From Symsagittifera roscoffensis (taxonomy: Eukaryota > Xenacoelomorpha > Acoela > Convolutidae): a DNA stretch of 64,000 nucleotides. The notes under the pieces are model-generated. The model ran no database searches, was not told the origin of the DNA, and saw only the letters and a program-made list of their open reading frames with translations. Below, piece by piece: positions 35,127-45,204 of the stretch. A program made the position numbers and the translations under genes. The DNA lies in NCBI RefSeq assembly GCF_963678635.1, contig NC_087068.1, forward strand, positions 12,096,027 through 12,160,026. The letters are read 5' to 3'. The first letter of the stretch is position 1; every line of letters starts with the position of its first letter.

Positions 35127-37033
35127 CTGAAATTAAAACGATAATCACAACACACAGATTTGATCGTCCCAAAACATAATTAGAGTAATAATTTGAAGCT
35201 TTTTCACTGAAAGGCTCAGATGTAGGTCACATAAACTGCGAGAAAAACAGCTAAACTGACAGTCAGTACCAAATCTACTGTGTTCGCATAGCAAACAACA
35301 TGACCTACTTCGGTAAATTGAAAAATAGGGAAAAAATTGCGTGGCTCGACCCAACGGGGCTCAATCAAACAGATTTCTCAACGTGAAATTTGATTCTAAA
35401 ATTTTTTAGAACTTTCCACTCGGAATCATATAAAAGCACTCTCGATATTTGAAAAAAAAAAAAACGTACAACGAATGATTCTTTTTCCTGTTATCATTAA
35501 CTTCTTAACTTTAACTCTTGTCCAAATAGTTACTTAATCATAACATCCCCAATAAACATTTTGGTGACATAAATAGTTTAATCCTGAGTGTTTACTTTAT
35601 GAAAATCAGACTTTTTCACGGTATTTTTTTAAAATTTTTTAATTGCAACTTCCTAAAATAATCATAAAAACGCTAAATATCGGGAATAAATTTTTTAAAC
35701 AGCATTCTAAACAAGAAGCGTACCTTGACCGCACGAGTTGAAGATTTTTGAAACAAATTTATCATTAAACTAAATTATCATATCTCGCAAACAAAAACAA
35801 ACTGAACAGTCAAATTTGGCTGCAAACCCTGCAAAAAAAGCTGAAATTATCCCACCAATAAGTTGAAAATTTCAAAATTTGCTATGTATTTTTTTGCCAT
35901 TTAAATTTTCGAAAATTTTGAAAAAATCAAAAAAAAAAGTTATATCTCTTTAAGGGAAAAAATGAGAATATTCAGTAGCAAATTTTGTAACCCCTAAGAG
36001 AACCATGATGGCACCTATTCAAGGGATTGATTATTTCAAGTTAAGTGAAAAAAGGAAAAAACTTATAACTAAAACGTTAGCACTTCAACAATAATATGGA
36101 AAAACCATTGATGATCTTCAAAATTTGCAATCAACTGTTTCTTCGTACAAAGAAGGTAATCCACCAGTCGTAAACAACTTTTTGAAAAAGTTTGAATTCA
36201 CAGAACAGCTGGAACGTTTCAATATATCAGCATTTCAACATAACATAGGGACTTCTTGAACATGGGTCCATAGAAACGGCAATTAAAGAATGTAGTGATG
36301 GATAGTTCAAAATAGATAGGTTGATAAACAAACCTGAAAGAGGAATAATGACAAAAATTATTGGGAATTCTAATAAAACTTATTTACCTGAAAATACCTT
36401 TTCATGGAGAATCGTTTCAATTTCAACATCTTTGATTTTTTTCGGAACATTGATAAGAACAACAGAAAAATAAGGAAACTGATTATAATGAAGATGAAAC
36501 GAATTTAATTTTGAGCTTAAAAGAGAGACTAGTAGCATGATATTTCAAAATTAGAAATTTTTCAGAAAAAATGAAACTGCTTCGAAAAATGACAGAACTT
36601 TTAAATTTAAATGACAAAAAATGTCAGTACTTAAATTTGCACGTGTGCACGTGAAAGAAGTCTCGTGATTCAAGTGGTTTTGTTAATTAAGTTGTTGACC
36701 CGTTTCAATTTCAAAACCTACAATTTTGATTTTTTTCGGAAAATTGATTACGACAACAGAAAAATAAACCGATTATAATGAAGATGAAACGGAGTTAATC
36801 GTAGGCTTAAAAGAGAGACTGGTAGCATGATACTTCAAACTTAAAAACGTTTTTAAAAAAATGACTAACTGTTAGTTTCCCAACTTAAAGGGTATTTTTA
36901 AAGTAAATTGAGCATTTTGAAAAGCCAATAATCATTCTTAGCGAAAGACTTAGATAAAACCACGCCAGTTGCTCAGACTGCCTAAAGTATAAAAGAAAGA
37001 ATTGTAGAGCTTACTGAATAGATAAGACTTATT
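35127..37033. repeat. Non-coding with dispersed repeats
   Basis: Two direct copies of a block lie at about 36,405-36,550 and 36,700-36,850 (landmarks GATTTTTTTCGGAA, then GATTATAATGAAGATGAAAC, then AAAAGAGAGACT). Bases 36,625-36,705 (AAATTTGCACGTGTGCACGT, then GTGATTCAAGTGGTTTTG) recur at about 43,265-43,340. The stretch 35,880-36,050 resembles 29,030-29,160. No gene is seen. Confidence 0.5.
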
Positions 37034-37576
37034 AAGGAAGCTTATAAATTTTTCCTTGATTTAAGAAAGGCTTTTGATACTCTCGATCATGAAAAACTTC
37101 TGACGAAACTTTATGAATGTGGCACTAGAGGCAATTGCTTAAAATGGTTTAATTCCTATCAAAAAGATCGTCAACAACGACTTGAAATTAATGGTGTTTC
37201 TTCAGATTGGAAGAAAATAAAAAGCGGCGTCCCACAAGAATCGATTTTAAGTCCGCTGCTGTTCCTTATATACACTAACGATTTATCCATGACATGTTAA
37301 ACAGCAGAAATAATCCTATTTGCAGATGACACTATAATAACTGCTATAGGCTGCCAGATAATGGATATTAAAAAAGATCTTTGTCATTTCGACCATTGGT
37401 TGCATGGAAATAAGCTACTTATAAATAAAGATACGACAAAACAAATGAAGACAAAAAGTGTTTCCAATTTAAAGTTCACTCTAATTTTCTCAGAGGTGAT
37501 TATTAAACCTGCTTGTAAATATCTAGATTTAAATATTGTCCCAAAATTATTGTTTCAAGTCATATTGATTCGGTGA
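37034..37576 (+). pseudogene. LINE reverse transcriptase fragment (degenerate)
   Basis: The frame reads FLDLRKAFDTLDHEKLL, then GVPQESILSPLLFLIYTNDL, then an in-frame stop (TAA at about 37,300), then ILFADDTIITA with the F-A-D-D catalytic motif, and HWLHGNKLLINKDTT. These are RT domains 2 to 6 of a non-LTR retrotransposon (RVT_1), probably of the jockey/CR1 type. The stop, the missing N-terminal and C-terminal parts and the absence of the endonuclease show it is dead. It is on the plus strand about 340 bases left of the short-LTR gypsy element. Confidence 0.85.
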
Positions 37577-37908
37577 AAGAGTGACTCAGAAAACTTATAT
37601 AGAAGTAGCGTGGTTCCTATCACTCAAAAAGATATTCTCAGATACGGTTGTTGTAACTACAGTTCGCTTGAATGTTTATTTCTAGTTCACATGAAAATTC
37701 TTATATCCATCTATTTTCGATAGCGTAGCGAGAGTTCTCGTGATATATTTCTAGAGATTGAATTCTTATCGGTGTTTGATTTTCATGATTACGAACTACT
37801 CAAATTCGTGCTTCGTGCAGTCGCAAAATTTCTCTTACAAAATTTTTTAAACAATATATTCTCGTTTGAGAAGAAGACAAGGGCCACGAGACTGTCGAAA
37901 ACAAAACT

Positions 37909-37913
37909 GTTAG
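37909..37913. repeat. Target-site duplication (left), GTTAG
   Basis: GTTAG here is repeated at 41,883-41,887, immediately outside the two 83-base LTRs. It marks the insertion site of the short-LTR element. Confidence 0.85.
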
Positions 37914-37996
37914 TGTTATATATTTGTTATGTGTTAATGTTGATTTCAGATATTGTTGAATAAAAGCTTTATAAGGAAGCGGCGTTTCCTCCAACA
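37914..37996 (+). repeat. 5' LTR, 83 bp
   Basis: The LTR begins TGTTATATATTTG and ends CCTCCAACA. TATATAT at 37,917-37,923 is a likely TATA box. A start about 30 bases downstream would fall at about 37,948, next to the self-complementary segment starting at 37,952. AATAAA at 37,959-37,964 could serve as the poly(A) signal in the 3' copy. Confidence 0.88.
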
Positions 37997-37997
37997 A

Positions 37998-38011
37998 TTT
38001 TATTCAACAAT
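37998..38011 (+). promoter_or_regulatory. Candidate self-priming primer-binding site
   Basis: TTTTATTCAACAAT is perfectly complementary to ATTGTTGAATAAAA at 37,952-37,965 in the LTR. It begins one base after the LTR, where a primer-binding site belongs, and overlaps the gag ATG (38,010). Folding the RNA 5' end would give a 14-bp stem with a 32-base loop and a recessed 3' end after cleavage by RNase H. The mechanism is inferred by analogy with Tf1; the complementarity is seen directly. Confidence 0.65.
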
Positions 38012-39752
38012 GAAGTTCAAGTCACCAGAGCTTCCAGCAAACCCGACACCCGAGCAGTGGCGATGGTGGAGAAAGTGCTTCACCGATGGACTGGCTATCA
38101 ATGACATTACCGATGATGGTCATCAACTCATCCATCTACGTACTCAGGCCGGTTCAGATTTGTTTTCTCTTCTAGAAGAAGCAACTACACTAAATGAAGG
38201 TTTGACCATTCTTGATCGCCAGTTTAAGAAACCGACAAGAGTCCTGTACGAAAGGCATCAATTGCTGACATGTCGACAGAAGCACGGTGAGTGCGTAACC
38301 GATTTTGTTAAACGCTTGAAGGTAGCAGTTCAAAAGTGCGAATGCAAGGAGATGACTGCTAAACAACATCAAGATGCTCGTCTCAGAGATGCTTTAGTTT
38401 CTGGCGTCGAATCAGATATGATCCGGGTGCGTTTGCTCGAGCTTAAAGATGCTGAGGCGACGTTGGAGCACTGCATATCAGTAGCATGTGCAGAAGAAGT
38501 TTCAAACGAGTTTTCACGTCAGTTCAAAACTGACAACAACGAAGCGACCCCATCACTTGCCTACGCAGAGGTCGAGGAAGAAAACAGCGAAGTACTCAAT
38601 GCGGTTCGTAACAGCAACAAGCCTGCTCAAAAGTATAAACAAAGCACTGCGTCCGGGCGTAGAGGGTCTAGCTGTCAGTTCTGTGGGTTGAATGGCAACC
38701 ACTTGCATAGAAACTGCCCGGCCCGAAATGATTCTTGTCATAAATGTGGCAAAGCAGGTCATTGGGCAGCAGCTTGTAAATCAACTACGGGCCCAAATGA
38801 CAATAGAAGTGACAAAGACAAAGGCGTGAATGCTGTTTTGTGTTCTTTGTCGTCCGAGACTGCTTTCTTCGATGAAGTTTTTGTTCGGAGTAAACATAAA
38901 GTTAAATCATTAATAGATACTGGTGCTACTGGGTCTTTCGTATGCTCATCTGTTATCGAGCAGTTGAACTTGCCGATGTCTTCTCAGGTCTCGAATACTA
39001 TGATGGCAAATCGAACCAGTTTGGAGTGTGTGGGATTTTCGACAGTTCCTGTTGAAATTCAAGGCCACAAGTATACTGTCACTTTCAAGGTAGTTGATCG
39101 TTTGGTTGCTGACATGATCATAGGGACTGATGTTTTAGGCGAACATACAACTATCGAATTCAAACCAGGCGGCCACAGACAGCCAATCAGTTTCACAAAA
39201 CCTTCAGGTTCGCAGTCAGTCGTATCCATGCTATCAGCCATGTTTCCAGCGCTTCAAGTAGAGCCACCAACTCTTTTCTCTGAAAGAACACTCAAGGTAG
39301 CCGAGCCTGTCCGAACGAAGTCACGTTTCTCATCACGATCGGATCGTGATTTTATGGACAAGGAAGTAGAAAGACTCTTGGAGTCAGGAATAAATGAAGT
39401 GTCGCATTCACCATGGCGTGCGCAGGCTTTCGTTGTTAAAGGCAACAATCGCAAGCCCAGAATGGTAATTGATTACTCAGAAACTATCAATAAGTATACA
39501 GAAGTCGACGCGTATCCTTTCCCTAATCCTGATTCTATTATTGATGAAGCAGCTGAATGGAAGGTTTTCTCCAAAATTGATTTGAAATCAGCTTACCATC
39601 AAATTGAAATTAGGGAAAGTGATAAACCTTTAACGTCGTTCGAAGTCAATGGGAAACTTTATCAGTTTTGTCGCTTACCATTCGGAATAACGAATGCAGT
39701 ACCTGTTTTCCAGAAGTGCATGGACTCTATAATTAGTGAACATAAGTTATAA
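38010..39752 (+). CDS. Gag-protease-RT (N-terminal part of the polyprotein) of the short-LTR element
   Basis: Translation from the ATG at 38,010 gives 580 residues. Gag (about 1-210) starts MKFKSPELPANPTPEQWRWW. Two zinc-binding motifs follow: CQFCGLNGNHLHRNC (C-x2-C-x5-H-x4-C, a non-standard spacing) and CHKCGKAGHWAAAC (standard CCHC). The protease motif is D303-T-G-A. RT starts near residue 440 (SRSDRDFMDKEVERLLESGI) and includes FSKIDLKSAYHQIEI and FCRLPFGITNAVPVFQ. A TAA at 39,750 stops it just before the YLDD active site, which follows in the same frame at 39,765. Gag and Pol appear to be one continuous frame, with no frameshift between them. Confidence 0.87.
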   Translation: MKFKSPELPANPTPEQWRWWRKCFTDGLAINDITDDGHQLIHLRTQAGSDLFSLLEEATTLNEGLTILDRQFKKPTRVLYERHQLLTCRQKHGECVTDFVKRLKVAVQKCECKEMTAKQHQDARLRDALVSGVESDMIRVRLLELKDAEATLEHCISVACAEEVSNEFSRQFKTDNNEATPSLAYAEVEEENSEVLNAVRNSNKPAQKYKQSTASGRRGSSCQFCGLNGNHLHRNCPARNDSCHKCGKAGHWAAACKSTTGPNDNRSDKDKGVNAVLCSLSSETAFFDEVFVRSKHKVKSLIDTGATGSFVCSSVIEQLNLPMSSQVSNTMMANRTSLECVGFSTVPVEIQGHKYTVTFKVVDRLVADMIIGTDVLGEHTTIEFKPGGHRQPISFTKPSGSQSVVSMLSAMFPALQVEPPTLFSERTLKVAEPVRTKSRFSSRSDRDFMDKEVERLLESGINEVSHSPWRAQAFVVKGNNRKPRMVIDYSETINKYTEVDAYPFPNPDSIIDEAAEWKVFSKIDLKSAYHQIEIRESDKPLTSFEVNGKLYQFCRLPFGITNAVPVFQKCMDSIISEHKL

Positions 39753-40028
39753 AAGACGAAAGCCTATCTTGACGATGTGATAGTGGGAGGCAACGATAAA
39801 AAAACCTGCACAAATTTTTAGCCGTTTCTAAGGAGCTTGGAATGACTCTTAATAAAGACAAGTGTTCGTTTGGTATAACGAAGATCAGTATGTTAGGCCA
39901 GATACTTGAGAACGGGACAAAGCGACCTGATCCACAAAGGTTACAAACATTGATGAATTATCCTATTCCTACCACAGCAGTTCAGTTGCGCCGACTTCTA
40001 GGTTTTTTTCGCTTATAATGCAAAATGG
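39753..40028 (+). pseudogene. RT palm/thumb segment broken by stop and indels
   Basis: After the stop at 39,750-39,752, the same frame reads AYLDDVIVGGND (YLDD catalytic motif at 39,765-39,776) and is then lost in a run of seven A at about 39,799. Another frame continues through LHKFLAVSKELGMTLNKDKC, then MLGQILENGT and LRRLLGF, and ends near a run of seven T at about 40,004. The two frame changes cancel, so RNase H returns to the starting frame. Both sit in homopolymers, so sequencing error is possible. Confidence 0.8.
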
Positions 40029-41777
40029 GTGAGCGATTATTCAAATAAAATCTTGCCGATATTGCAAGCACAAAGTGCCAAAAGTTTTCCCCTTTCTCCA
40101 AAAGCTCTCGATGCAATTGAGCAATTGAAGGCCGACATTGCCAAATCTTCGCTTGTCATACCTCAGAGCAATGGAACTCCAATCAGAATAGAAACGGATG
40201 CCTCTGGTTCTGCTATAGGAGCATCATTTGCGCAGAATGACAGGCCGATTGCGTATTTTTCGCGTACTTTATCTAACGCTGAACAGAAGCAGTCCGCAGT
40301 CGAACTTGAAGCGATGGCAGTTGTGGAAGCTTTCCAAAAATGGGAACAGTTTATACGATCTTATCCAACGTCAGTTCTCACTGATCAAAAAGCCATTGCT
40401 TTCATTTTCTCCCGTCAGAAGTCTCGTATCAAGAACGAGAAGTTGATCCGTTGGCGTTTGGAGCTATCTCAGTATAGGTATGAAATAAGTTACCGCCCTG
40501 GCTCTCAAAACCTTTCAGCCGATGCACTTTCAAGAATAGCTGTTGCTCAGGATTCTCAGATCACATCGCTTCACAAATCGTTAGCACATCCAGGGATAAA
40601 CCGTTTTTGGGAATACATTCAGAGGCATAAACTCGCCTTTTCTCTAGAAGAAGTAAAGAAATGTATTGACAGCTGCTCAACATGCAAAGAGTGCAAGCCA
40701 CGGTTCTATAAACTAAGCGTTAGAAGTTCTGTTGTTCGAGCTAGTAAGCCGTTTGAACGTTTAGGTATTGATCTTGTTGGGCCAAAAACTCCATCTAGCA
40801 AGTCTGGTGCTGTGCACATGATAACTGTCATTGACAAGTATAGTCGTTTTCCTTTCGCATTTCTCATTAAAGATACCAGCAGTAGTAGTGTCCTTGCATG
40901 TTTGCGCAATCTGTTTTCTTTGCTCGGAACTCCGGCATTTATCCATTCAGACAGAGGGCGACAATTCGTGTCCAGTGATTTTAATTCGTTCTGTCATGAA
41001 AACGGCATTTCTCATTCTTGTACAACTCCGTACCATCCTAGTGGAAATGGCCAAACTGAACAATTCAGCGGTACGATATGGACGGCAATTCGCTGCATTT
41101 TACACTCACAACAACTTGGACTTGAAAAATGGGAAGATGTCTTTCCTCAAGCCCTAGCATCCATCCGAACGTTAGTATGTTCAGCTACCAACGAAACACC
41201 TCATTCACGTTTATTTCGCTTTGACAGACGTGGCAGTGCTGGTTTCTCATTTCCGTCTTGGTTATCATCAGGCCGCGACGCTTATTTGAAAAAGTTTGTC
41301 CGCAACAAGGACGATCCATTAGTGACTCCAGTTAACATTGAACAGGTAATTAACCCTTTTTATGCTAGAGTACGATTTCCTAACGGAAGGACTGATACAG
41401 TGACTACTTCTTCGTTGGCCCCTGGAGTGGGTGTTCCTCCGGTACAAGATGAGTCACGTATGCCTGCTATTGGTTCTCAAGTCTCCGAACCTTCAGATCA
41501 ACCGGTGGAAGTAGATGGTGAACAAATGGATATTAATGAGCCGAACCCTCCGAATGAAGTATCTGATACAAACACGTCTGAACCCACGGGAACGACCGGA
41601 GAATTCGATGAAACAATCAACAGTCAAAAAAACGATGTGCGAGTACCAAGCGAGCAAGTTGGCCGAAGAACGAGTTGTCGGAATAGAAAACAAACTCAAT
41701 TTTATGGCTCTACTGTTGGGAGCTCAGAGATAAAGGAAAAACCCGAAGATGATGAAATTGTATGGCGTTATGAATGA
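40029..41777 (+). CDS. RNase H-integrase part of the polyprotein of the short-LTR element
   Basis: The frame is 582 residues long. RNase H shows RIETDASGSAIGASFAQ, AVELEAMAVVEAFQKW and LTDQKAIAFIF. The integrase zinc domain shows HKSLAHPGINRFW...CSTCKEC. The catalytic core has GIDLVGP, HSDRGRQF and GNGQTEQF (D, D, E). The C-terminus is acidic and Ser/Thr-rich, ending EDDEIVWRYE 22 bases before the 3' LTR. No chromodomain is seen, which separates it from the chromoviruses that include Tf1 and sushi. Confidence 0.87.
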   Translation: MSDYSNKILPILQAQSAKSFPLSPKALDAIEQLKADIAKSSLVIPQSNGTPIRIETDASGSAIGASFAQNDRPIAYFSRTLSNAEQKQSAVELEAMAVVEAFQKWEQFIRSYPTSVLTDQKAIAFIFSRQKSRIKNEKLIRWRLELSQYRYEISYRPGSQNLSADALSRIAVAQDSQITSLHKSLAHPGINRFWEYIQRHKLAFSLEEVKKCIDSCSTCKECKPRFYKLSVRSSVVRASKPFERLGIDLVGPKTPSSKSGAVHMITVIDKYSRFPFAFLIKDTSSSSVLACLRNLFSLLGTPAFIHSDRGRQFVSSDFNSFCHENGISHSCTTPYHPSGNGQTEQFSGTIWTAIRCILHSQQLGLEKWEDVFPQALASIRTLVCSATNETPHSRLFRFDRRGSAGFSFPSWLSSGRDAYLKKFVRNKDDPLVTPVNIEQVINPFYARVRFPNGRTDTVTTSSLAPGVGVPPVQDESRMPAIGSQVSEPSDQPVEVDGEQMDINEPNPPNEVSDTNTSEPTGTTGEFDETINSQKNDVRVPSEQVGRRTSCRNRKQTQFYGSTVGSSEIKEKPEDDEIVWRYE

Positions 41778-41787
41778 CTTTTCTTTT

Positions 41788-41887
41788 GGCGGGGATGAAT
41801 GTTATATATTTGTTATATGTTAATGTTGATTTCAGATAGTGTTGAATAAAAGCTTTATAAAGAAGCGGCGTTTCCTCCAACAGTTAG
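41788..41887 (+). repeat. Polypurine tract, 3' LTR (41,800-41,882) and right target duplication
   Basis: GGCGGGGATGAA at 41,788-41,799 is a purine-rich tract directly before the LTR, suitable for plus-strand priming. The LTR differs from the 5' copy at three positions, one of which falls in the self-priming segment (AGTGTTGAATAAAA). GTTAG at 41,883-41,887 repeats the bases left of the 5' LTR. Confidence 0.87.
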
Positions 41888-44647
41888 CATAACCCATATG
41901 TAAGAAAAAAATCGATCAGTTTTCCATTCGATTTCGCGCTACCAAGAATTTCAGCCTTCTGTGGGCGCAAAAAATGAATCCGAGGATATTGAAAGATATT
42001 CGAGAACAGAATTAGTAATATTTTATAATACATTAAAAACTGTGTTTTTAGTGCGAAATGAAGATCTGACCGATTACATTTTCAAACTATAAGTAGAAAA
42101 AAGTTATTGAACCCGTGGTTTTATGCTAACGGGGAGTGTATCTTAAGTTTGAGGTTCCAACGCTAAAACTTGACCTTCCAGGAGCTCTAGTTTACGAGAT
42201 ATCGACGATTTTATAATTCAAAAAAAAAAATCAAAACATTTTTAAATTTAGTTTTTTGTTTCTTACCGGCGGTTGCCTGCTTAGGAAGGTATAATGTAGG
42301 ATTTCGATTAGAATAACGATACTTGACCGTCCAGAAGCTCGTAGCCTAGGATATATGGATGAAATTACGAATAAACAAATTCTACAAACATTTACAAAAA
42401 TTACTTTTCCTGATAGTGAAAGAAACATACATAGCTACTAGGGTAGGCGCTTGGGGGCCATATGGCCCCGTTATCTTTCCTCTCCGAGTCTCATTTTTAA
42501 AATTTCTTATAACAATTAATTGCTAAAATTATGTTATGAGTGAACGGAGAAATTTATTTTTTCTTTCTTTCTCATGAATGCCCAACTTGTTATTCAAGCG
42601 TTTTAATATTTCCTGAAAAAAAAACACTTCACTAAGCTCATTACTCTAAAACAGATGATCATTACCTTTACGCCGAAACAGTATCTGATTAATCATTTTA
42701 TCACCATGACACCATGGCAAGTGTTTGCAGAATAGAGCATCTCATGCATACTGCCAGAACCAGTAAAAAGGGGTGCATTTGAACAACCCGCTTCATGAAG
42801 GTCAAATACCTCGGCATTGCCAACGTGTGATATTGCCTACGTTCCAGAAAAAACGACATTGAAGTCTTTCAAATTCAGTAAAAGGATCTGCTCTTGTGAA
42901 CGAAACTTCAAAAACAGTTCTTGTTTTGGCACATGGACAGACAAATTATGAAGCTTAAAACTCACCAAAAAAATTCAAACACATGTTTTTTACCATCTCA
43001 GGCGAATATTTTTCTGGATAAACATGCGTGCCTGAAAAGCTAATAAAGCTTGATTTTGATGTAAGCCAAGCTATCAAATATTTTTCAGTTAACATTAAAA
43101 AAACATGAAAATTTCGTGATGTAACCACCAAACTAAGCTGACAAAACATAATCAGACTAACAATAGTCCGAAAATTTTTTTTTGAAACAGAATATTTTGT
43201 CTTCAAAAACTTAAGACATTATTTTTTGAAAGAACTGTCATTAGTATCAGTAGACCTGTAGAACTTAAATTTGCACGTGTGCGCGTGAATGAAGACTAGT
43301 GATTCAAGTGGTTTTGTTAATTAAGTTGTTAACCCGAAAAAAGTCTAGATTCCAATTAATAAAGCTTGCTTATCGCAAGCGTAAATAATCCACTACGCTG
43401 CGTACTAGTGTAAACATAACTAACAATCAGAAGACAGAAAAATCAGAAGAAAGGAACTAAAAAACTGAAGAGTAATTTTATTGGAAGCCTGTTTGCTCGC
43501 GTAATTGGCTCAAAATTGCACTAAAAATTTAAAATTTCATTGTTTTTTCTCAATACTGAAAACTGTTTTATTGTTGTTCAAACCATGGCTAAAAAGACTT
43601 TGAAATTATAGCTCACTCATCCCATTCCGATTATTATTTGTGATACCTGATTCTGCATGTAGAAAAAATCAAAAAGTCGAAGACTAGCGAAGACAAATTT
43701 CTTCCACTTTGAGTGATCAGAACAACAAGGAAAGCCGTTTGCTTGGCAATTAGCGCAGAGTGTTCTGACCATCATGATTTAAGTACAGAAAGTAATTTTC
43801 TTAAAAATCGAAAATCAATTAAGGTTGACTTTTTTCTTTAACCAAAAATCGATGAAAGTAGATTTTTTCTTTGAATTTTTGCTAATCTTTTTAGAACAGG
43901 GCGCTTAAAAAGGAACAGATGTTTCGAAACGTAAACACAAAAGAAAAATTACAAGCTGTGTTAAACCCATTCCCGTCACATCGTGGAGCCGTCGATAAGA
44001 GAAAGAACAGGCCAACCAAAAAACTAAAATCTTCACTAACACAATCCTGTATAACTTTCAAGTTTGTATGAAACAAATTCTCTATCCAGAACGGTCTCCT
44101 ATGAAGTTACTAGAAATTTTTTCATTTTTCGGAGAAATTATCTTCTAGGAGTCATTATCAAGTAAATGTCTCTTGACGTTGTTCCGACAAAAAAAAAGAG
44201 ACAATTGACCATTTTTTTTTATTTAAAACTAATTTCTACCAGAAAACTATACACATCTTTGTAAATAGGTTTCAATATTCTACACAAATTTAGAGCTAAT
44301 AATTACGAAGCAAAACAGAGCTCAATCTCAGAGCAGAATTAACATATTGCAGTAGAGCGCATTAGAATAGTTTAAGGCAACGAAATAATGCATATATATT
44401 GACATTTTTTGTCAAAATGAATTTTAATTTTAATTTAGAACCCCCAAATTGAAGAGAAAAAAAAAACATTCCAATTGATCAAATTACTCTTTGTGCTTTA
44501 TGTAATAATTTAGCAACTAACTGTCAAACTGATGATTTTTTTTTCCGACTGATTCTGAAATAACTCGGCTAAGATGCCATATTTTAGCAGACGACATGGA
44601 TTGCTTGATTGCCGTATGGACGAGATTAAGGTGACCATACATGGTAA
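41888..44647. other. Non-coding, AT-rich
   Basis: No gene is supported over this 2.7 kb. Bases about 43,265-43,340 are a copy of the repeat at 36,625-36,705, and GAAAAAAGTCTAGATTCC at about 43,336 resembles the short dispersed AAAGTCTAGT motif. The interval downstream (minus strand) of the YccV-like gene's stop shows no clear poly(A) signal that I would stand behind. Confidence 0.4.
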
Positions 44648-44752
44648 TTATGGTCCGTCATGGGGGTAGATGCGTTTGAGCCATGGCCGCATGATGTATT
44701 GGGAGTGACCGTCAAAGTTCTCAAAATAGTCGTCTAGTGAAGGGTGAATGAT
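44648..44752 (-). CDS. Last coding exon of a YccV-like domain gene (FBXO21-type)
   Basis: The minus-strand acceptor TTTTTAG|ATC opens 34 codons and a TAA stop: [20 protein letters not shown], then [13 protein letters not shown]. The I-x-HP-x4-YF..FDG....P.L...YP.D pattern is the end of the YccV-like (HspQ/hemimethylated-DNA-binding) domain as found at the C-terminus of animal FBXO21, a subunit of an SCF ubiquitin ligase. Phase 0 entry fits the donor of the exon at 45,071. The family call is from memory of the motif. Confidence 0.72.
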   Translation of the reverse strand: MIHPSLDDYFENFDGHSQYIMRPWLKRIYPHDGP

Positions 44753-45070
44753 CTAAAAATCAATTAGTCATCCTCATACAGCGTAAAGAAAAACACTAAA
44801 GTTTTAATGTCTCTTTATCTCATTTTGAACTGAATTTCGAGTTTTACTCAAAAATTTGCTCACAATTTGGTCATAAGAATGAAACTACTTAACAAAGACA
44901 AAATCTGGAAAATTAGGCGATCTGAAACTGAGTTATTGCCATAAAATGTATAAATTTGCCTCTTTTTCCATCCTCGATTGTATATAATTTTTTCGTTTCA
45001 TAAGCGTGAACTTCTATGAAAATCTATTTCAAAGGAAACCAACTTCCTCAAAAAATTTAATAAAACCCAC

Positions 45071-45204
45071 TCTATTGTGAGGCAGCAGTTCGATATTGGC
45101 ACTGGGTACATATGTGGTCTGGGGAGCCCTGTCTCGGGTGTCAATCAACACAGAGTAGAACGGCTGGTCCAGATACTTGGCCATGTCCTTTTCAGGCACT
45201 GCAC
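45071..45204 (-). CDS. Penultimate exon of the YccV-like domain gene
   Basis: The acceptor is TTTGCAACAG|GTGCAG and the donor AGA|GTGGGT. The exon is 134 bases, taking one base from an upstream exon and ending in phase 0. It encodes DMAKYLDQPFYSVLIDTRDR, then APQTTYVPSANIELLPHNR. The QPFYSVLID and TYV...N.EL segments are the first strands of a YccV-like domain. Further exons must lie at higher coordinates, and the env-bearing retroelement starts 589 bases away, so it sits in or upstream of the next intron, in the opposite orientation. Confidence 0.75.

Larger units (their letters stand above)
37914..41882 (+). mobile_element. Complete Ty3/gypsy retrotransposon with 83-bp LTRs
   Basis: The element is 3,969 bases long, bounded by 83-base LTRs and a 5-base target duplication. 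The order Gag, protease, RT, RNase H, integrase is that of Ty3/gypsy (Metaviridae). No tRNA primer site (TGG...) follows the 5' LTR. The 14 bases TTTTATTCAACAAT at 37,998-38,011 are instead an exact complement of LTR bases 37,952-37,965, which suggests self-priming as known for Tf1 and sushi elements. Pol contains one stop and two single-base frame changes around RT motif positions 39,750-40,020, so this copy is not intact. The LTRs differ at 3 of 83 positions. Confidence 0.9.
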
